NCBI GenBank assembly: GCA_910586735.1
Contig: CAJUJW010000006.1
Coordinates: forward strand, 1-60,765
DNA from: an uncultured Oscillibacter sp.
GTDB taxonomy: Bacteria; Bacillota; Clostridia; Oscillospirales; Oscillospiraceae
Direction: 5' to 3'
DNA: 60,765 nucleotides
The position numbers and the translations under genes are program-made. This document shows, one piece after another, positions 46,605 to 55,912 of this stretch (positions are counted from its first letter, which is position 1; every line of letters starts with the position of its first letter). The notes beneath the pieces are model-generated. The model was not told the origin of the DNA, ran no database searches, and was given only the letters and a program-made list of their open reading frames with translations.

Positions 46605-48599
46605 ATGAACAACAAGAAACTCTCCCGCCTGCTGGAGCCCAACCTGCAATTCTACTTCCTCTGCCTCCTGACCTTCACCCTGGCCGCCGTCACCGTCAGC
46701 CCGCCCCTGGCGCTGGTGGAGGGCGTGGCCACCGTGGCGCTGTACGCCTACTTTGTCCGCAGCAGCAAAAAGCGCCGCCAGAGCGTCCTGCAATACATCG
46801 ACAACGTGACGGGGAACGTGGACACGGCCAGCAAATCCACCCTGATCAACTCCCCCCTGCCCATCATGGTCTTCCGCCCCGACACCGGGGAGGTCATCTG
46901 GAGCAACGAGAACTTCCTCCAGCTGGCCGGGGTGCGGGAGCACCTCTTTGAGATGAAGGTGGAGGACGCCGCGCCGGAGTTCCCCGTCCAGTGGCTGCTG
47001 GAGGGGCGGCAGGAGTGCCCGGACCGGGTGGTCATGAACAACCGCCGCTTCCGGGTGTACGGCAGTCTGGTCCGGGCCAAGGGCCGGGGCGGAGAGCAGA
47101 ACCTGGTGGCCACCACCTACTGGGTGGACACCACGGAGATGGACCGTCTCCGGGAGGACTACGACGCCACCCGCCTGGTGCTGGGCATCGTCATGGTAGA
47201 CAACTACGAGGACCTGATGAACACCTGCGCCGACACCCAGCGCAGCGCCGTCCTGGCCCAGATTGACGAAAAGCTCAGCAGCTGGGCCGCCGTGGGAAAC
47301 AGCCTGCTCATCAAGACGGAACGGGACCACTACCTCCTCCTCTTCGAGGAGCGGTACTACGACCACTTCGTGGAGGAGCGCTTTTCCGTCCTGGACGCCA
47401 TGCGGGACATCAAGGTGGGCGAGGGGGGCCACCCCACCCTCTCCATCGGCCTGGGGCGGGAGGCGGACAGCATCCCCGCCCTGCACAAAAACGCCGCCCT
47501 CTCCCTGGAGATGGCCCTGAGCCGGGGGGGCGACCAGGCGGTGGTCCGGGGCAAGACGGACTTTGCCTTTTACGGCGGCCGGTCCAAAACCACGGAAAAG
47601 CGCACCAAGGTCAAGTCCCGGGTCATGGCCAACGCCCTGCGGGAACTGCTGGCGGACTCCCCGGACATCTATATCATGGGCCACAGCTACGCCGACATGG
47701 ACGCAGTGGGCGCCGCCGTGGGAGTTTGCTGCGCCGCCCGAAAGCTGGGCCGGAGGGCCCAGATCGTCATTGAGCCGGAGAAGAACGCCGCCCAGTCCGT
47801 GCTGGCCATGCTCCGGGCATTGCCGGAGTATGAGGGCGTGTTCGTAAACCCGGCGGAGGCCTTTGTGAAGATGCGGCCGGGGACGCTGCTGGTGGTGGTG
47901 GACACCAACCGGCCGGATTTGGTGGAGAGCCCCCAGATTCTGGAGGCCGCCAGCCGGGTGGCCGTCATCGACCACCACCGCCGGGCCGCCAGCTATATCG
48001 AAAACGCCGCCTTCAGCTTCCACGAGCCCTACGCCTCCTCGGCGTCGGAGCTGGTGACGGAGCTGCTGCAATACCTCATCGAGCCGTCCAACCTCCTGCG
48101 GGAGGAGGCGGAGGCCCTGCTTGCGGGCATCGTGCTGGACACGAAGCACTTCGTCCTCCGCACCGGAGGGCGGACCTTCGAGGCGGCGGCCTTCCTCCGC
48201 CGGGCGGGGGCCGACACGGCGGACGTCCAGCGCCTCTTCCAGGGGGACCTGGAGGGCATGGTGTCCAAGTACGATATTGTCCGCCAGGCGGAGCTGTACC
48301 GGCCCGACGTGGCCCTGGCCGTGGTGAACCAGGACGGCGTGGACCGGGTGGCCGCCGCCCAGGCGGCGGACGAGCTTTTGACCCTCAAGGGGGTGAAAGC
48401 CTCCTTCGTGGTGTACCGCAGCGCCGCGGCCATTCTCATGAGCGGCCGGTCCCTGGGGGAGATCAACGTCCAGGTGATTCTGGAGGCTCTGGGAGGCGGC
48501 GGCAACTCCGCCACCGCCGGGGGGCGGATTGAGAACGGGGACATTCTGGACGTTCGGGAACGGCTGACCCAGGCCATCGACGCTTATTTTGAGAAATAA
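46605..48599 (+). CDS. gdpP: Cyclic-di-AMP phosphodiesterase GdpP (DHH/DHHA1)
   Basis: 664 residues from ATG 46605 (AAGGAG). Two N-terminal membrane segments (FYFLCLLTFTLAAVTV, LALVEGVATVALYAYF), a PAS domain (LPIMVFRPDTGEVIWSNENF), a degenerate GGDEF domain (SRGGDQ), then the DHH domain (IMGHSYADMDAVGAAVG, VVDTNRPDLVE, AVIDHHRRA) and DHHA1 (ALGGGGNSATAGG). It hydrolyses c-di-AMP and so influences wall, potassium and beta-lactam responses. The DHHA1 loop normally ends GGGH; here that His is Asn634. It heads the rplI-dnaB-tilS-hpt-ftsH run. Confidence 0.92.
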   Translation: MNNKKLSRLLEPNLQFYFLCLLTFTLAAVTVSPPLALVEGVATVALYAYFVRSSKKRRQSVLQYIDNVTGNVDTASKSTLINSPLPIMVFRPDTGEVIWSNENFLQLAGVREHLFEMKVEDAAPEFPVQWLLEGRQECPDRVVMNNRRFRVYGSLVRAKGRGGEQNLVATTYWVDTTEMDRLREDYDATRLVLGIVMVDNYEDLMNTCADTQRSAVLAQIDEKLSSWAAVGNSLLIKTERDHYLLLFEERYYDHFVEERFSVLDAMRDIKVGEGGHPTLSIGLGREADSIPALHKNAALSLEMALSRGGDQAVVRGKTDFAFYGGRSKTTEKRTKVKSRVMANALRELLADSPDIYIMGHSYADMDAVGAAVGVCCAARKLGRRAQIVIEPEKNAAQSVLAMLRALPEYEGVFVNPAEAFVKMRPGTLLVVVDTNRPDLVESPQILEAASRVAVIDHHRRAASYIENAAFSFHEPYASSASELVTELLQYLIEPSNLLREEAEALLAGIVLDTKHFVLRTGGRTFEAAAFLRRAGADTADVQRLFQGDLEGMVSKYDIVRQAELYRPDVALAVVNQDGVDRVAAAQAADELLTLKGVKASFVVYRSAAAILMSGRSLGEINVQVILEALGGGGNSATAGGRIENGDILDVRERLTQAIDAYFEK

Positions 48600-48611
48600 G
48601 GGGGCGGCATA

Positions 48612-48863
48612 TTGAAGTTTTTAAAGACCTATGCGGTGTGTCTGGTGGTTTCGGAGGTGTTTTTGTTTTTCGGCGGATACATGCTGTTTGATTTCCAGGG
48701 CCACCCCTTTCGCGCTTTTGCGGCCATCGCATTTGTGCTGGCGGTCGTCATAACGGTGTGGCTGGCGCAGGAGGAGCGGATCGATGCGCTGGAAAAACGG
48801 ATTCAGGCAATGGAAAACCCAGAACATTCTAATGATTCAGAGAATAAGGAGAATGACCAATGA
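48612..48863 (+). CDS. Small membrane protein between gdpP and rplI
   Basis: 83 residues from TTG 48612 (GGGGGCGG upstream). Two membrane helices (TYAVCLVVSEVFLFFGGYML and FRAFAAIAFVLAVVITVWLA) and a short charged coiled tail (EERIDALEKRIQAMEN). No family recognised. ATGA overlap with rplI couples their translation. Position between gdpP and rplI is often held by YybS-like or small hypothetical proteins. Confidence 0.65.
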   Translation: MKFLKTYAVCLVVSEVFLFFGGYMLFDFQGHPFRAFAAIAFVLAVVITVWLAQEERIDALEKRIQAMENPEHSNDSENKENDQ

Positions 48864-49309
48864 AAGTGATTTTACAGCAGGACGTCAAAGGCCAGGGCAA
48901 GAAGGGCCAGATGGTGGAGGTCTCCGAGGGCTACGCCCGGAACTTCCTCCTGCCCAGGAAAATCGCCATCCCCGCCACGGCGGACGCCATCAACACCATG
49001 AACCTGAAAGAGAAAGCCAAAAAGGCCGAGGAGGCCCGGCAGAAAGCCCTGGCCGAGGAGACGGCGGAAAAGCTCAAGGAGTGCATGGTGAAGCTGACCG
49101 CCCGGGCGGGCGCGGGCGGCAAGCTCTTCGGCGCCGTCACCACCAAGGAGATTTCCGAGGGGCTGCAAAAGCAGTTCGGCATTGACATTCCCAAGCAGAA
49201 GCTGGTGCTGGAGGAGCCCATCAAGTCCTTCGGCAACTACGAGGTCAAGGCCCGGCTGGGCTTTGAGGTTGTGGCCACGGTTTACGTATCCGTGTTTGAG
49301 GAAAAATAA
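48860..49309 (+). CDS. rplI: 50S ribosomal protein L9
   Basis: 149 residues, typical length. KVILQQDVKGQGKKGQMVEV, GYARNFLLPRKIAIPAT, a long connecting helix, and a C-terminal domain (LFGAVTTKEISEGLQKQFG). It binds 23S rRNA and reaches out from the L1 side. Confidence 0.97.
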   Translation: MKVILQQDVKGQGKKGQMVEVSEGYARNFLLPRKIAIPATADAINTMNLKEKAKKAEEARQKALAEETAEKLKECMVKLTARAGAGGKLFGAVTTKEISEGLQKQFGIDIPKQKLVLEEPIKSFGNYEVKARLGFEVVATVYVSVFEEK

Positions 49310-49343
49310 CCCCCGGAGGCTTTGAGAAGGGAGGCGGTTTGCC

Positions 49344-50690
49344 ATGGCGAATGAGGACCTGCTCCTGCGCCAGATGCCCCACAGCCTGGAGGGGGAACAG
49401 GCGGTGCTTGGGTCCATGCTCATCGACCCGGACTGCGTGAAGCACGTGATGGACAAGCTCCGGCCGGGGGACTTCTACCTCCGGCAGAACCGGGAGATTT
49501 TCGAGACCATCTACACCATGTTCTCCTACGCCCGGCCCATCGACGGCATCACCGTCTTCGGGGAGATGGAAAAGGCCGGGCTCACCGACGACTCCACCCG
49601 GTCCTACCTGGCCCAGCTGATGGAAATCACCCCCACCAGCGCCAACGTCATGGAGTACGCCGCCATTGTCCAGGACAAGGCCCTCCTCCGCTCTGTGGCC
49701 CAGGCGGCGGGGGAGATCACCGCCCTGGTCCAGGAGGGCATGGGCGAGGCCGGGGAGATTCTGGAGGCGGCGGAACAGAAAATCTATGCCGTCCGCCGGG
49801 GCAGGAGCGCCCAGGAGATGGTGCCTCTGCGGCAGGTCCTCCCCGACGTGCTGGACCGGCTCAGCGAGATGAGCGAGAACGAGAACCACCTGCCGGGGCT
49901 GTCCACGGGCCTCTCCGCCATCGACAGCAAAATCACGGGGCTGAACAAGTCGGACCTGATTCTGGTGGCGGCCCGGCCCGGCATGGGCAAGACCTCCCTG
50001 GCGCTGAACGTGGCGCTGAACGTGGCCCGGGGGGGCAGGACCGTGGCGATGTTCTCCCTGGAGATGTCCCGGGAACAGCTGGCCACCCGGCTTCTGAGCG
50101 CCGAGGCCCTGGTGGAGAACAACCGCCTGCGCACCGGCTACCTCCGGGAGACGGACTGGGAGAAAATCGCCGGGGCGGCCACGGCCCTGAACCAGATGAA
50201 TATTCTGATTGACGACAATCCCCTGCTGTCCGTGGCGGACATGAACGCCAAGTGCCGCCGTCTGGAGGGCCTCAGCCTGGTGGTGGTGGACTACCTCCAG
50301 CTGATGACCTCCGCCGGGGGGAACAGCCGGGGGGGCGAGAACCGCCAGCAGGTTGTGTCCGACATGTCCCGGATGCTGAAAATCATGGCCAAGGAGCTGA
50401 ACGTCCCCGTCATCTGCCTCAGCCAGCTGAGCCGGGCCAACGAGAAGCGGGACGACAAGCGCCCCATGCTCTCGGACCTCCGGGAATCCGGCGCCATCGA
50501 GCAGGATGCGGACATCGTCATGTTCCTCTACCGGGACGACTACTACAACGAGGACTCGGAAAAGCACAACATCGCCGAGTGCATCGTGGCCAAAAACCGC
50601 CACGGGGAAACCGGCAAGGTGGAGCTCCGCTGGATGCCGGACTACACCCTCTTCGCCACCCTGGACAGGCGCTATGACGACGAGGACTGA
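49344..50690 (+). CDS. dnaB: Replicative DNA helicase DnaB
   Basis: 448 residues. N-terminal domain (MPHSLEGEQAVLGSMLIDPD), RecA fold with Walker A AARPGMGKTSLALN, SLEMSREQLATRLLS, Walker B LVVVDYLQLM and SQLSRANEKRDDKRPMLSDL. It is the hexameric replication-fork helicase. Its last 17 bases overlap the start of tilS. Confidence 0.96.
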   Translation: MANEDLLLRQMPHSLEGEQAVLGSMLIDPDCVKHVMDKLRPGDFYLRQNREIFETIYTMFSYARPIDGITVFGEMEKAGLTDDSTRSYLAQLMEITPTSANVMEYAAIVQDKALLRSVAQAAGEITALVQEGMGEAGEILEAAEQKIYAVRRGRSAQEMVPLRQVLPDVLDRLSEMSENENHLPGLSTGLSAIDSKITGLNKSDLILVAARPGMGKTSLALNVALNVARGGRTVAMFSLEMSREQLATRLLSAEALVENNRLRTGYLRETDWEKIAGAATALNQMNILIDDNPLLSVADMNAKCRRLEGLSLVVVDYLQLMTSAGGNSRGGENRQQVVSDMSRMLKIMAKELNVPVICLSQLSRANEKRDDKRPMLSDLRESGAIEQDADIVMFLYRDDYYNEDSEKHNIAECIVAKNRHGETGKVELRWMPDYTLFATLDRRYDDED

Positions 50691-52038
50691 GCTCCTGGAG
50701 CGGGCCCCCTGCGCCGTTTTGCCCAAGCCGGGGGAGGCGGTTCTCTGCGCCGTCTCCGGAGGGCTGGACTCCATGTGCCTGCTGCGCATGCTGGCCGGGT
50801 GGCGCCGGGAGCGGGGCGGGGAACTGACCGCCGCCCACTTTAACCACGGGCTCCGGGGCCCGGCGGCGGACCGGGACGAGGACTTCGTCCGGGAAATCTG
50901 CAAGCAGTGGAACATCCCCCTGGTCATGGGCCGGGGAGACGTTCGGGAATACGCCGGGCGGGAGGGCTGTTCCATCGAGGAGGCCGCCCGGATTCTGCGC
51001 TATGCGTTTCTGCGGGAGGCGGCGGGCCCCCGGCGGATCTACACGGCCCACCACGCGGACGACAACGCCGAGACCGTCCTCCTGAACCTGATTCGGGGGA
51101 CGGGCCTCAAGGGCCTGACGGGCATGGACTGGCAGCGGGACGGGCTCTGCCGCCCCCTGCTGGCCGCGTCCCGTGAGGAGCTGGAGAGCTACGCCGCCCG
51201 GTGGAACGTGCCCCACATAGAGGACGAGACCAACGCCGACCCGGAGGCCGCCGCCCGGAACCTGCTGCGGCTCCAGGTGATGCCCCTCTTGAGGGAGCTG
51301 AACCCCAGGGCCGTGGAGCACATCTGCGGCGCGGCCCGGCGGCTCCAGGGGGTGGACCGCTCCCTGGAGCGGGACGCGGCGGAACGAACGGCCCACGTGG
51401 AGGTCCGGGAGGGCCGGGTGACACTGTCTGCGGACGCGCTGTCCGGCGCGCCGGAGGCGGTGCGGCCCCGGATGCTGCTGCGCCTCTTCGACCTTTTGGG
51501 CGCGGGGCGGAAGGACATCGGGGCGGCGCATTTAAACGCCATCCTGGACCTGACCCCCGGAGGAAGCCTCTCCCTGCCCCACGGCGTCACCGTCCGGTAC
51601 TTCCGCCGCTGGCTTATTCTGGAGACCCGGCCCCAGGACCTGACGGAAGTCCGGCTGGTTCCTGGGCGGCCCCTCAAATGGGGGGGCCGCACCCTGACCC
51701 TGCTGGACCAACCGGAGGGAGAGGGCATCGCCTTTTTCTGGCGGGGAAGGCCGGGGGAAAGCCCCGCCGTCACCGTGGGTCCCTGCGTGCCGGGAGAGCG
51801 TCTGACCCTGCCGGAAAGCCGGGGGGCGCGAAGCGTGAAGCGCCTCTGCCTGGACCGGGGGATTTCCCTGGCGGAGCGGGACCGCCTGCCCGCCGTGTAC
51901 GTGAACGGGCAGCTTGCCGCCGTGTGGCGGCTGGGTGTGGATACGGCCTTTGCGCCGGGGGGCGGAGAGCCCGTCCGGTTTGTCAAGATCGCGGAGACAG
52001 AAAAACATATTGAGGAGGACGGAAATGATGCGCAGTGA
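50674..52038 (+). CDS. tilS: tRNA(Ile)-lysidine synthetase
   Basis: 454 residues from ATG 50674 inside the end of dnaB. P-loop SGGLDSMCLLRML, AAHFNHGLRG, YTAHHADDNAETVLLNLIRGTGLKGL, and the C-terminal TilS domain (ARSVKRLCLDRGISLAERDRLP). It attaches lysine to C34 of tRNA-Ile(CAU), allowing AUA decoding. The order tilS-hpt-ftsH is conserved in Firmicutes. Confidence 0.95.
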   Translation: MTTRTELLERAPCAVLPKPGEAVLCAVSGGLDSMCLLRMLAGWRRERGGELTAAHFNHGLRGPAADRDEDFVREICKQWNIPLVMGRGDVREYAGREGCSIEEAARILRYAFLREAAGPRRIYTAHHADDNAETVLLNLIRGTGLKGLTGMDWQRDGLCRPLLAASREELESYAARWNVPHIEDETNADPEAAARNLLRLQVMPLLRELNPRAVEHICGAARRLQGVDRSLERDAAERTAHVEVREGRVTLSADALSGAPEAVRPRMLLRLFDLLGAGRKDIGAAHLNAILDLTPGGSLSLPHGVTVRYFRRWLILETRPQDLTEVRLVPGRPLKWGGRTLTLLDQPEGEGIAFFWRGRPGESPAVTVGPCVPGERLTLPESRGARSVKRLCLDRGISLAERDRLPAVYVNGQLAAVWRLGVDTAFAPGGGEPVRFVKIAETEKHIEEDGNDAQ

Positions 52039-52582
52039 AATGGAGCAAGATATTCTGAAGGTACTGGTGACCGAGGAGGAGCTGAAAGCCCGTGTGGCGG
52101 AGCTTGGCGAGGAGCTGTACGAGCGCTTCCAGGGCAAAAAGCCGCTGTTCCTGGGGGTGTTGAAGGGCAGCTTTGTCTTCATGACGGACTTGGTCCGGGC
52201 CTGCCAGCTCAAGAGCGACGTGGAGTTCATCGCCGTCAGCTCCTATGGGAACTCCACGGCCTCCTCCGGCAGGGTGCAGATCGACCACGACCTCCGGCAG
52301 GACATCACCGGACGGCACCTGATCATTGTGGAGGACATCCTGGACTCCGGCAACACTCTGGCCTTCTTGAAGGAGTATTTCCTCACCAAGGGGGCGGCCT
52401 CCATCACCATCGTCACCCTGCTGGACAAGCCCGCCCGGCGGGCCAAGGCCATCCACGCGGACCTCTCCGGCTTCACGGTGCCCGACGAGTTCGTGGTGGG
52501 CTACGGCCTGGACTACGCCCAGCTGTACCGGAACATCCCCTACATCGGCGTCCTCAAGCCGGAGGTTTACGCCGGAAAGTAA
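52025..52582 (+). CDS. hpt: Hypoxanthine phosphoribosyltransferase
   Basis: 185 residues from ATG 52025, with GGAGG six bases upstream and a 14-bp overlap with tilS. FLGVLKGSFVFMTDLVRA, the PRPP loop IIVEDILDSGNTL, LLDKPARR and EFVVGYGLDYAQLYRNIPYI are typical. It salvages hypoxanthine and guanine with PRPP. Confidence 0.95.
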   Translation: MMRSEMEQDILKVLVTEEELKARVAELGEELYERFQGKKPLFLGVLKGSFVFMTDLVRACQLKSDVEFIAVSSYGNSTASSGRVQIDHDLRQDITGRHLIIVEDILDSGNTLAFLKEYFLTKGAASITIVTLLDKPARRAKAIHADLSGFTVPDEFVVGYGLDYAQLYRNIPYIGVLKPEVYAGK

Positions 52583-52628
52583 CGACCCAAGCGCCGCCCT
52601 GGGGGCGGTCCAAAGGAGGAATGCCGTC

Positions 52629-54503
52629 GTGTCCAAGCAAAACCGAACGTCCGGCCTCAGCTTCCTGATGCTGGGGCTGGTGATCCTGCTGTGCCTGAGC
52701 TGGATCTGGCAGCTGAACGGAGAGAGCGAGCGGGTGGAGTTTTCCCAAGTGGAGCGGCTCTTCCGCCAGGAGAAGGTGGAGTCCTTCGTCATCCGGGACA
52801 ACACCCTGGTGGCCACCCTGCGGGGAGAACCGGAGGGCCGGAACACCCTGCGCTATGAGCTCTACGACTTCGAGCTGTTCTACGACACCCTGGGAGAGCT
52901 GGTGAAGGACCAGGCCGCCAGGGGGGTCATCACCTCCTACGACTATCAGCAGGACCACTCCACCAACTGGCTGGAGATTCTGCTGCCCTGGGTTCTGACG
53001 GCGCTGCTCATCGGGGGCATGTGGTATTTCTTCATGCTGCGGAACCAGGGGGGCGGCATGGGGGCGGACCGGATGGCCCGCTTCGGCTCCGCCCGGACCC
53101 GGAGTCTCTCGGAGAAGGACAAGAAGGTCCGCTTCGCCGACGTGGCCGGGGCAGACGAGGAGAAGGAGGAGCTCCAGGAGATTGTGGAGTTCCTCCGGGA
53201 CCCCCGGCGGTTCATCTCCCTGGGGGCCCGGATTCCCAAAGGCGTGCTGCTCGTCGGCCCGCCGGGCACGGGCAAGACTTTGCTTGCCAAGGCCGTGGCC
53301 GGGGAGGCCGGGGTGGGCTTCCTCTCCATCTCGGGCTCCGACTTTGTGGAGCTGTACGTGGGCGTGGGCGCGTCCCGTGTCCGGGACCTCTTTGACCAGG
53401 CCAAGAAGACCTCCCCCGCCATCGTCTTCATCGACGAGATTGACGCCGTGGGCCGCCAGCGGGGCACCGGCGTGGGCGGCGGACACGACGAGCGGGAACA
53501 GACGCTGAACCAGCTGCTGGTGGAGATGGACGGCTTCGCCGCCAACGAGGGCGTGGTGGTCCTGGCGGCCACCAACCGGGCGGACGTGCTGGACCCGGCC
53601 CTTCTGCGGCCCGGGCGGTTCGACCGGCAGATTTACGTGGGCCTCCCGGACATCAAGGGGCGGGAGGACATTTTGAAAATCCACGCCAGGGGCAAGCCCT
53701 TGTCCGAGGACGTGGACCTCAGAACCCTGGCCAGGGGCACCGCCGGGTTCACCGGGGCGGACCTGGAAAACCTGGTGAACGAGGGGGCCCTGCTGGCCGC
53801 CCGGCGGGACCGGGACTATATCACCATGAACGATCTCCGGGAGGCGGAGATCAAGGTCCTGGCGGGGCCGGAAAAGCGCAGCCGGGTCATCTCCCCCCAC
53901 GAGCGGGAGCTGACCGCCTGGCACGAGGCGGGCCACGCCGTGGTGATGGAGACCTTGCCGGAACACGACCCGGTGAACCAGATCACCATCGTCCCCAGGG
54001 GGCAGGCGGGGGGCATGACCATCGCTCTGCCGGTGGAGGACCGGACCTTCCTCTCCAAGCGCTATATGGAGGACCGGATTGTGGCCCTGCTGGGGGGCCG
54101 GGTGGCGGAGAAGCTGTGCCTGGGGGACATCTCCACCGGGGCCAGCAACGACATCCAGCGGGCCACGGACATCGCCCGGAAAATGGTGGCCGTGTACGGC
54201 ATGAGCGAGACCATCGGCACGGTGTCCTTCGAAGGCGGACACGACGAGGTGTTCATCGGCCGGACCATGAGCCAGGGCCGGAGTTATTCCGAGGCCGTGG
54301 CCGCCCAGATCGACGAGGAGGTCCGCCGGGTGGTGGACGAGGCATACCGCCGCTGTGAGGACATTCTCACGGAGAAGCGGGCGGCGCTGGACGCCGTGGC
54401 GGCCTATCTTCTGGAGCACGAGACCATGGAGCGGGAGGCGTTCCTGGCGGTCTTCTCCGGGAGGATGCCGGAACCCCCGGCGGAAGGGGAGACCGGGGAA
54501 TAA
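52629..54503 (+). CDS. ftsH: ATP-dependent zinc metalloprotease FtsH
   Basis: 624 residues from GTG 52629 (AAAGGAGG). Two membrane segments (GLSFLMLGLVILLCLSWIW and LEILLPWVLTALLIGGMWYF) flank a short external domain. AAA module with Walker A GPPGTGKTLLA, FIDEIDAVGRQRG and SRH LLRPGRFDRQIYVGLPD; protease HEAGH with metal histidines and the later acidic ligand region. It degrades membrane and short-lived cytosolic proteins. Confidence 0.96.
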   Translation: MSKQNRTSGLSFLMLGLVILLCLSWIWQLNGESERVEFSQVERLFRQEKVESFVIRDNTLVATLRGEPEGRNTLRYELYDFELFYDTLGELVKDQAARGVITSYDYQQDHSTNWLEILLPWVLTALLIGGMWYFFMLRNQGGGMGADRMARFGSARTRSLSEKDKKVRFADVAGADEEKEELQEIVEFLRDPRRFISLGARIPKGVLLVGPPGTGKTLLAKAVAGEAGVGFLSISGSDFVELYVGVGASRVRDLFDQAKKTSPAIVFIDEIDAVGRQRGTGVGGGHDEREQTLNQLLVEMDGFAANEGVVVLAATNRADVLDPALLRPGRFDRQIYVGLPDIKGREDILKIHARGKPLSEDVDLRTLARGTAGFTGADLENLVNEGALLAARRDRDYITMNDLREAEIKVLAGPEKRSRVISPHERELTAWHEAGHAVVMETLPEHDPVNQITIVPRGQAGGMTIALPVEDRTFLSKRYMEDRIVALLGGRVAEKLCLGDISTGASNDIQRATDIARKMVAVYGMSETIGTVSFEGGHDEVFIGRTMSQGRSYSEAVAAQIDEEVRRVVDEAYRRCEDILTEKRAALDAVAAYLLEHETMEREAFLAVFSGRMPEPPAEGETGE

Positions 54504-54507
54504 ACAG

Positions 54508-54545
54508 GCGTCAGCCAGGAGCGCGCTCCTGGCTGACGCGTTTTT
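54508..54545 (+). terminator. Terminator of the ftsH cluster
   Basis: GCGTCAGCCAGGAGC-GC-GCTCCTGGCTGACGC followed by GTTTTT; perfect 15-bp stem. Confidence 0.85.
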
Positions 54546-54586
54546 GGGGCCTTGTCGAGGATGAAATCAGGAGAGGGGGCGGCAGA

Positions 54587-55306
54587 ATGGGGGCTGTGAG
54601 ATACTTCCAGGGGGACCGGGCGGAGGTGATTGTCTGCCGGGGGTCCGCCCTGTCCTACTCCCGGCACAACCACGTCTCCACCCTGACCCTGGGCCTCGTG
54701 CTGGAGGGGGCGGTGGAGCTGGAGACAGACCGGGGGACGGAGATTTACCGGGAGAACGGCCTGTTCGCCCTTCCGCCCTACGCGCCCCACAGCCTCCTGG
54801 CCAGGTCCCCCTGCACCCTGGTGAGCCTGTGCGTGCCCAAGGAACTGGCCGCCTCCGGCGGGATGGAGGAGGCGCGTGAGGCCGCCGCCCCCCTTCTGCG
54901 GCGGGCCGCCGGCCCGGAGGCAGCGGACAAACTGCTGGAGGGCCTGGCCCGCCTCACTCCGGGGGAAATCAGAGAACCGGAAGCGGGCCCCCTGGCTAAG
55001 CTGCGGGCGCGGCTGGAGGCATGGCCGGAACTCCCCTGGAAGCTGGAGGACATGGCGGAGGCGGCCTTTATGAGCAAGTACCACCTCATCCGCTCCTTCC
55101 GGCGGGAGACGGGGCTGACACCCCACCAGTTTCAGCTTCAAAACCGGGTCCGCAAGGGCCAGCGCCTCCTGGCGGGACCGGCCACCGTGGCGGAGGCCGC
55201 CGCCGCGGCGGGCTTCTGCGACCAGAGCCACTTTGACCGGCAGTTCAAACGGCTGGTGGGCCTGACCCCGGCGGACTACAGGCGGCGCCGCAGAAGCTGT
55301 CCCTAG
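54587..55306 (+). CDS. AraC-family transcriptional regulator
   Basis: 239 residues. N-terminal cupin-like sensing domain (LSYSRHNHVSTLTLGLVLEG, LFALPPYAPHSLL) and two C-terminal helix-turn-helix units (DMAEAAFMSKYHLIRSFRRE, AAAAGFCDQSHFDRQFKRLV) with the LTPADYRR end. The sensed ligand is unknown; AraC proteins of this length usually respond to small molecules. It ends convergently within the cupin gene. Confidence 0.88.
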   Translation: MGAVRYFQGDRAEVIVCRGSALSYSRHNHVSTLTLGLVLEGAVELETDRGTEIYRENGLFALPPYAPHSLLARSPCTLVSLCVPKELAASGGMEEAREAAAPLLRRAAGPEAADKLLEGLARLTPGEIREPEAGPLAKLRARLEAWPELPWKLEDMAEAAFMSKYHLIRSFRRETGLTPHQFQLQNRVRKGQRLLAGPATVAEAAAAAGFCDQSHFDRQFKRLVGLTPADYRRRRRSCP

Positions 55307-55689
55307 AGAAGGGCCGGGACGAATTTTGCCAGCATCCGGAGGCCCTCCGGCCCCGCCGTCACCTCATGGGGCTCTCCCTTGGGCAGGATGGAGAGAACGC
55401 CGGGCTCGTAGAGGAGCCGGGCCCCGCCGCTGACGCAGACGCCGCTTCCGGCGGCCACCTCGTGCAGCTCCGTCTGGTCCCTGTGTACATGGGTCCCGAT
55501 GACCCCGCCCGGCGCCACCCGCACCAGATGGCAGCTGAACTGCCCGCCGGTTTCTTGGCCGGTAATCAGGTGTTTGAGTTCCACGCCCTCAAAGTCCGGG
55601 TGCCGGTTCCAGGGGAGGTCCCCAAAGGCGGTCTCCCCCGCCGGGAGGCGCAGCCGCCCTCCGGCGTCAAGCTGGTCGAAGAAATTCAT
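55303..55689 (-). CDS. Cupin-domain protein
   Basis: 128 residues from ATG 55689; ATG 55698 is only a base or two from the GGAG site. A single cupin with VAPGGVIGTHVHRDQTELHEV (metal-binding His, His, Glu pattern) and ILPKGEPHEVTAG. Such proteins bind metal and either isomerise, oxidise or simply sense small molecules. It overlaps the AraC gene by four bases tail to tail. Confidence 0.75.
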   Translation of the reverse strand: MNFFDQLDAGGRLRLPAGETAFGDLPWNRHPDFEGVELKHLITGQETGGQFSCHLVRVAPGGVIGTHVHRDQTELHEVAAGSGVCVSGGARLLYEPGVLSILPKGEPHEVTAGPEGLRMLAKFVPALL

Positions 55690-55842
55690 GTGTTCCATAC
55701 TCCTTTCTGGAAACGCCCTATGCCGTGGGCGTCTGTCCTCCGTCAGCTTACCACGGAGGGGCGGGGCGGGCTTGTACAAAATTGCGCTGATGCCGCGGGG
55801 CCGGTTTTCTCCGGCGGCCCGCCCGGCGCGAATCGCAAAGAC

Positions 55843-55891
55843 AAAAAGCCCCCGGTGTAAGACTTGACTGTCCTGCACAGGGGGCTTCCTT
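55843..55891 (-). terminator. Terminator of rimM-trmD
   Basis: GCCCCC...GGGGGC flanking a longer interrupted stem (GTG/CAC); the minus strand ends GGGGGCTTTTTGTC. Confidence 0.6.
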
Positions 55892-55912
55892 ATCCTCATA
55901 CCTCGGGGCGGC

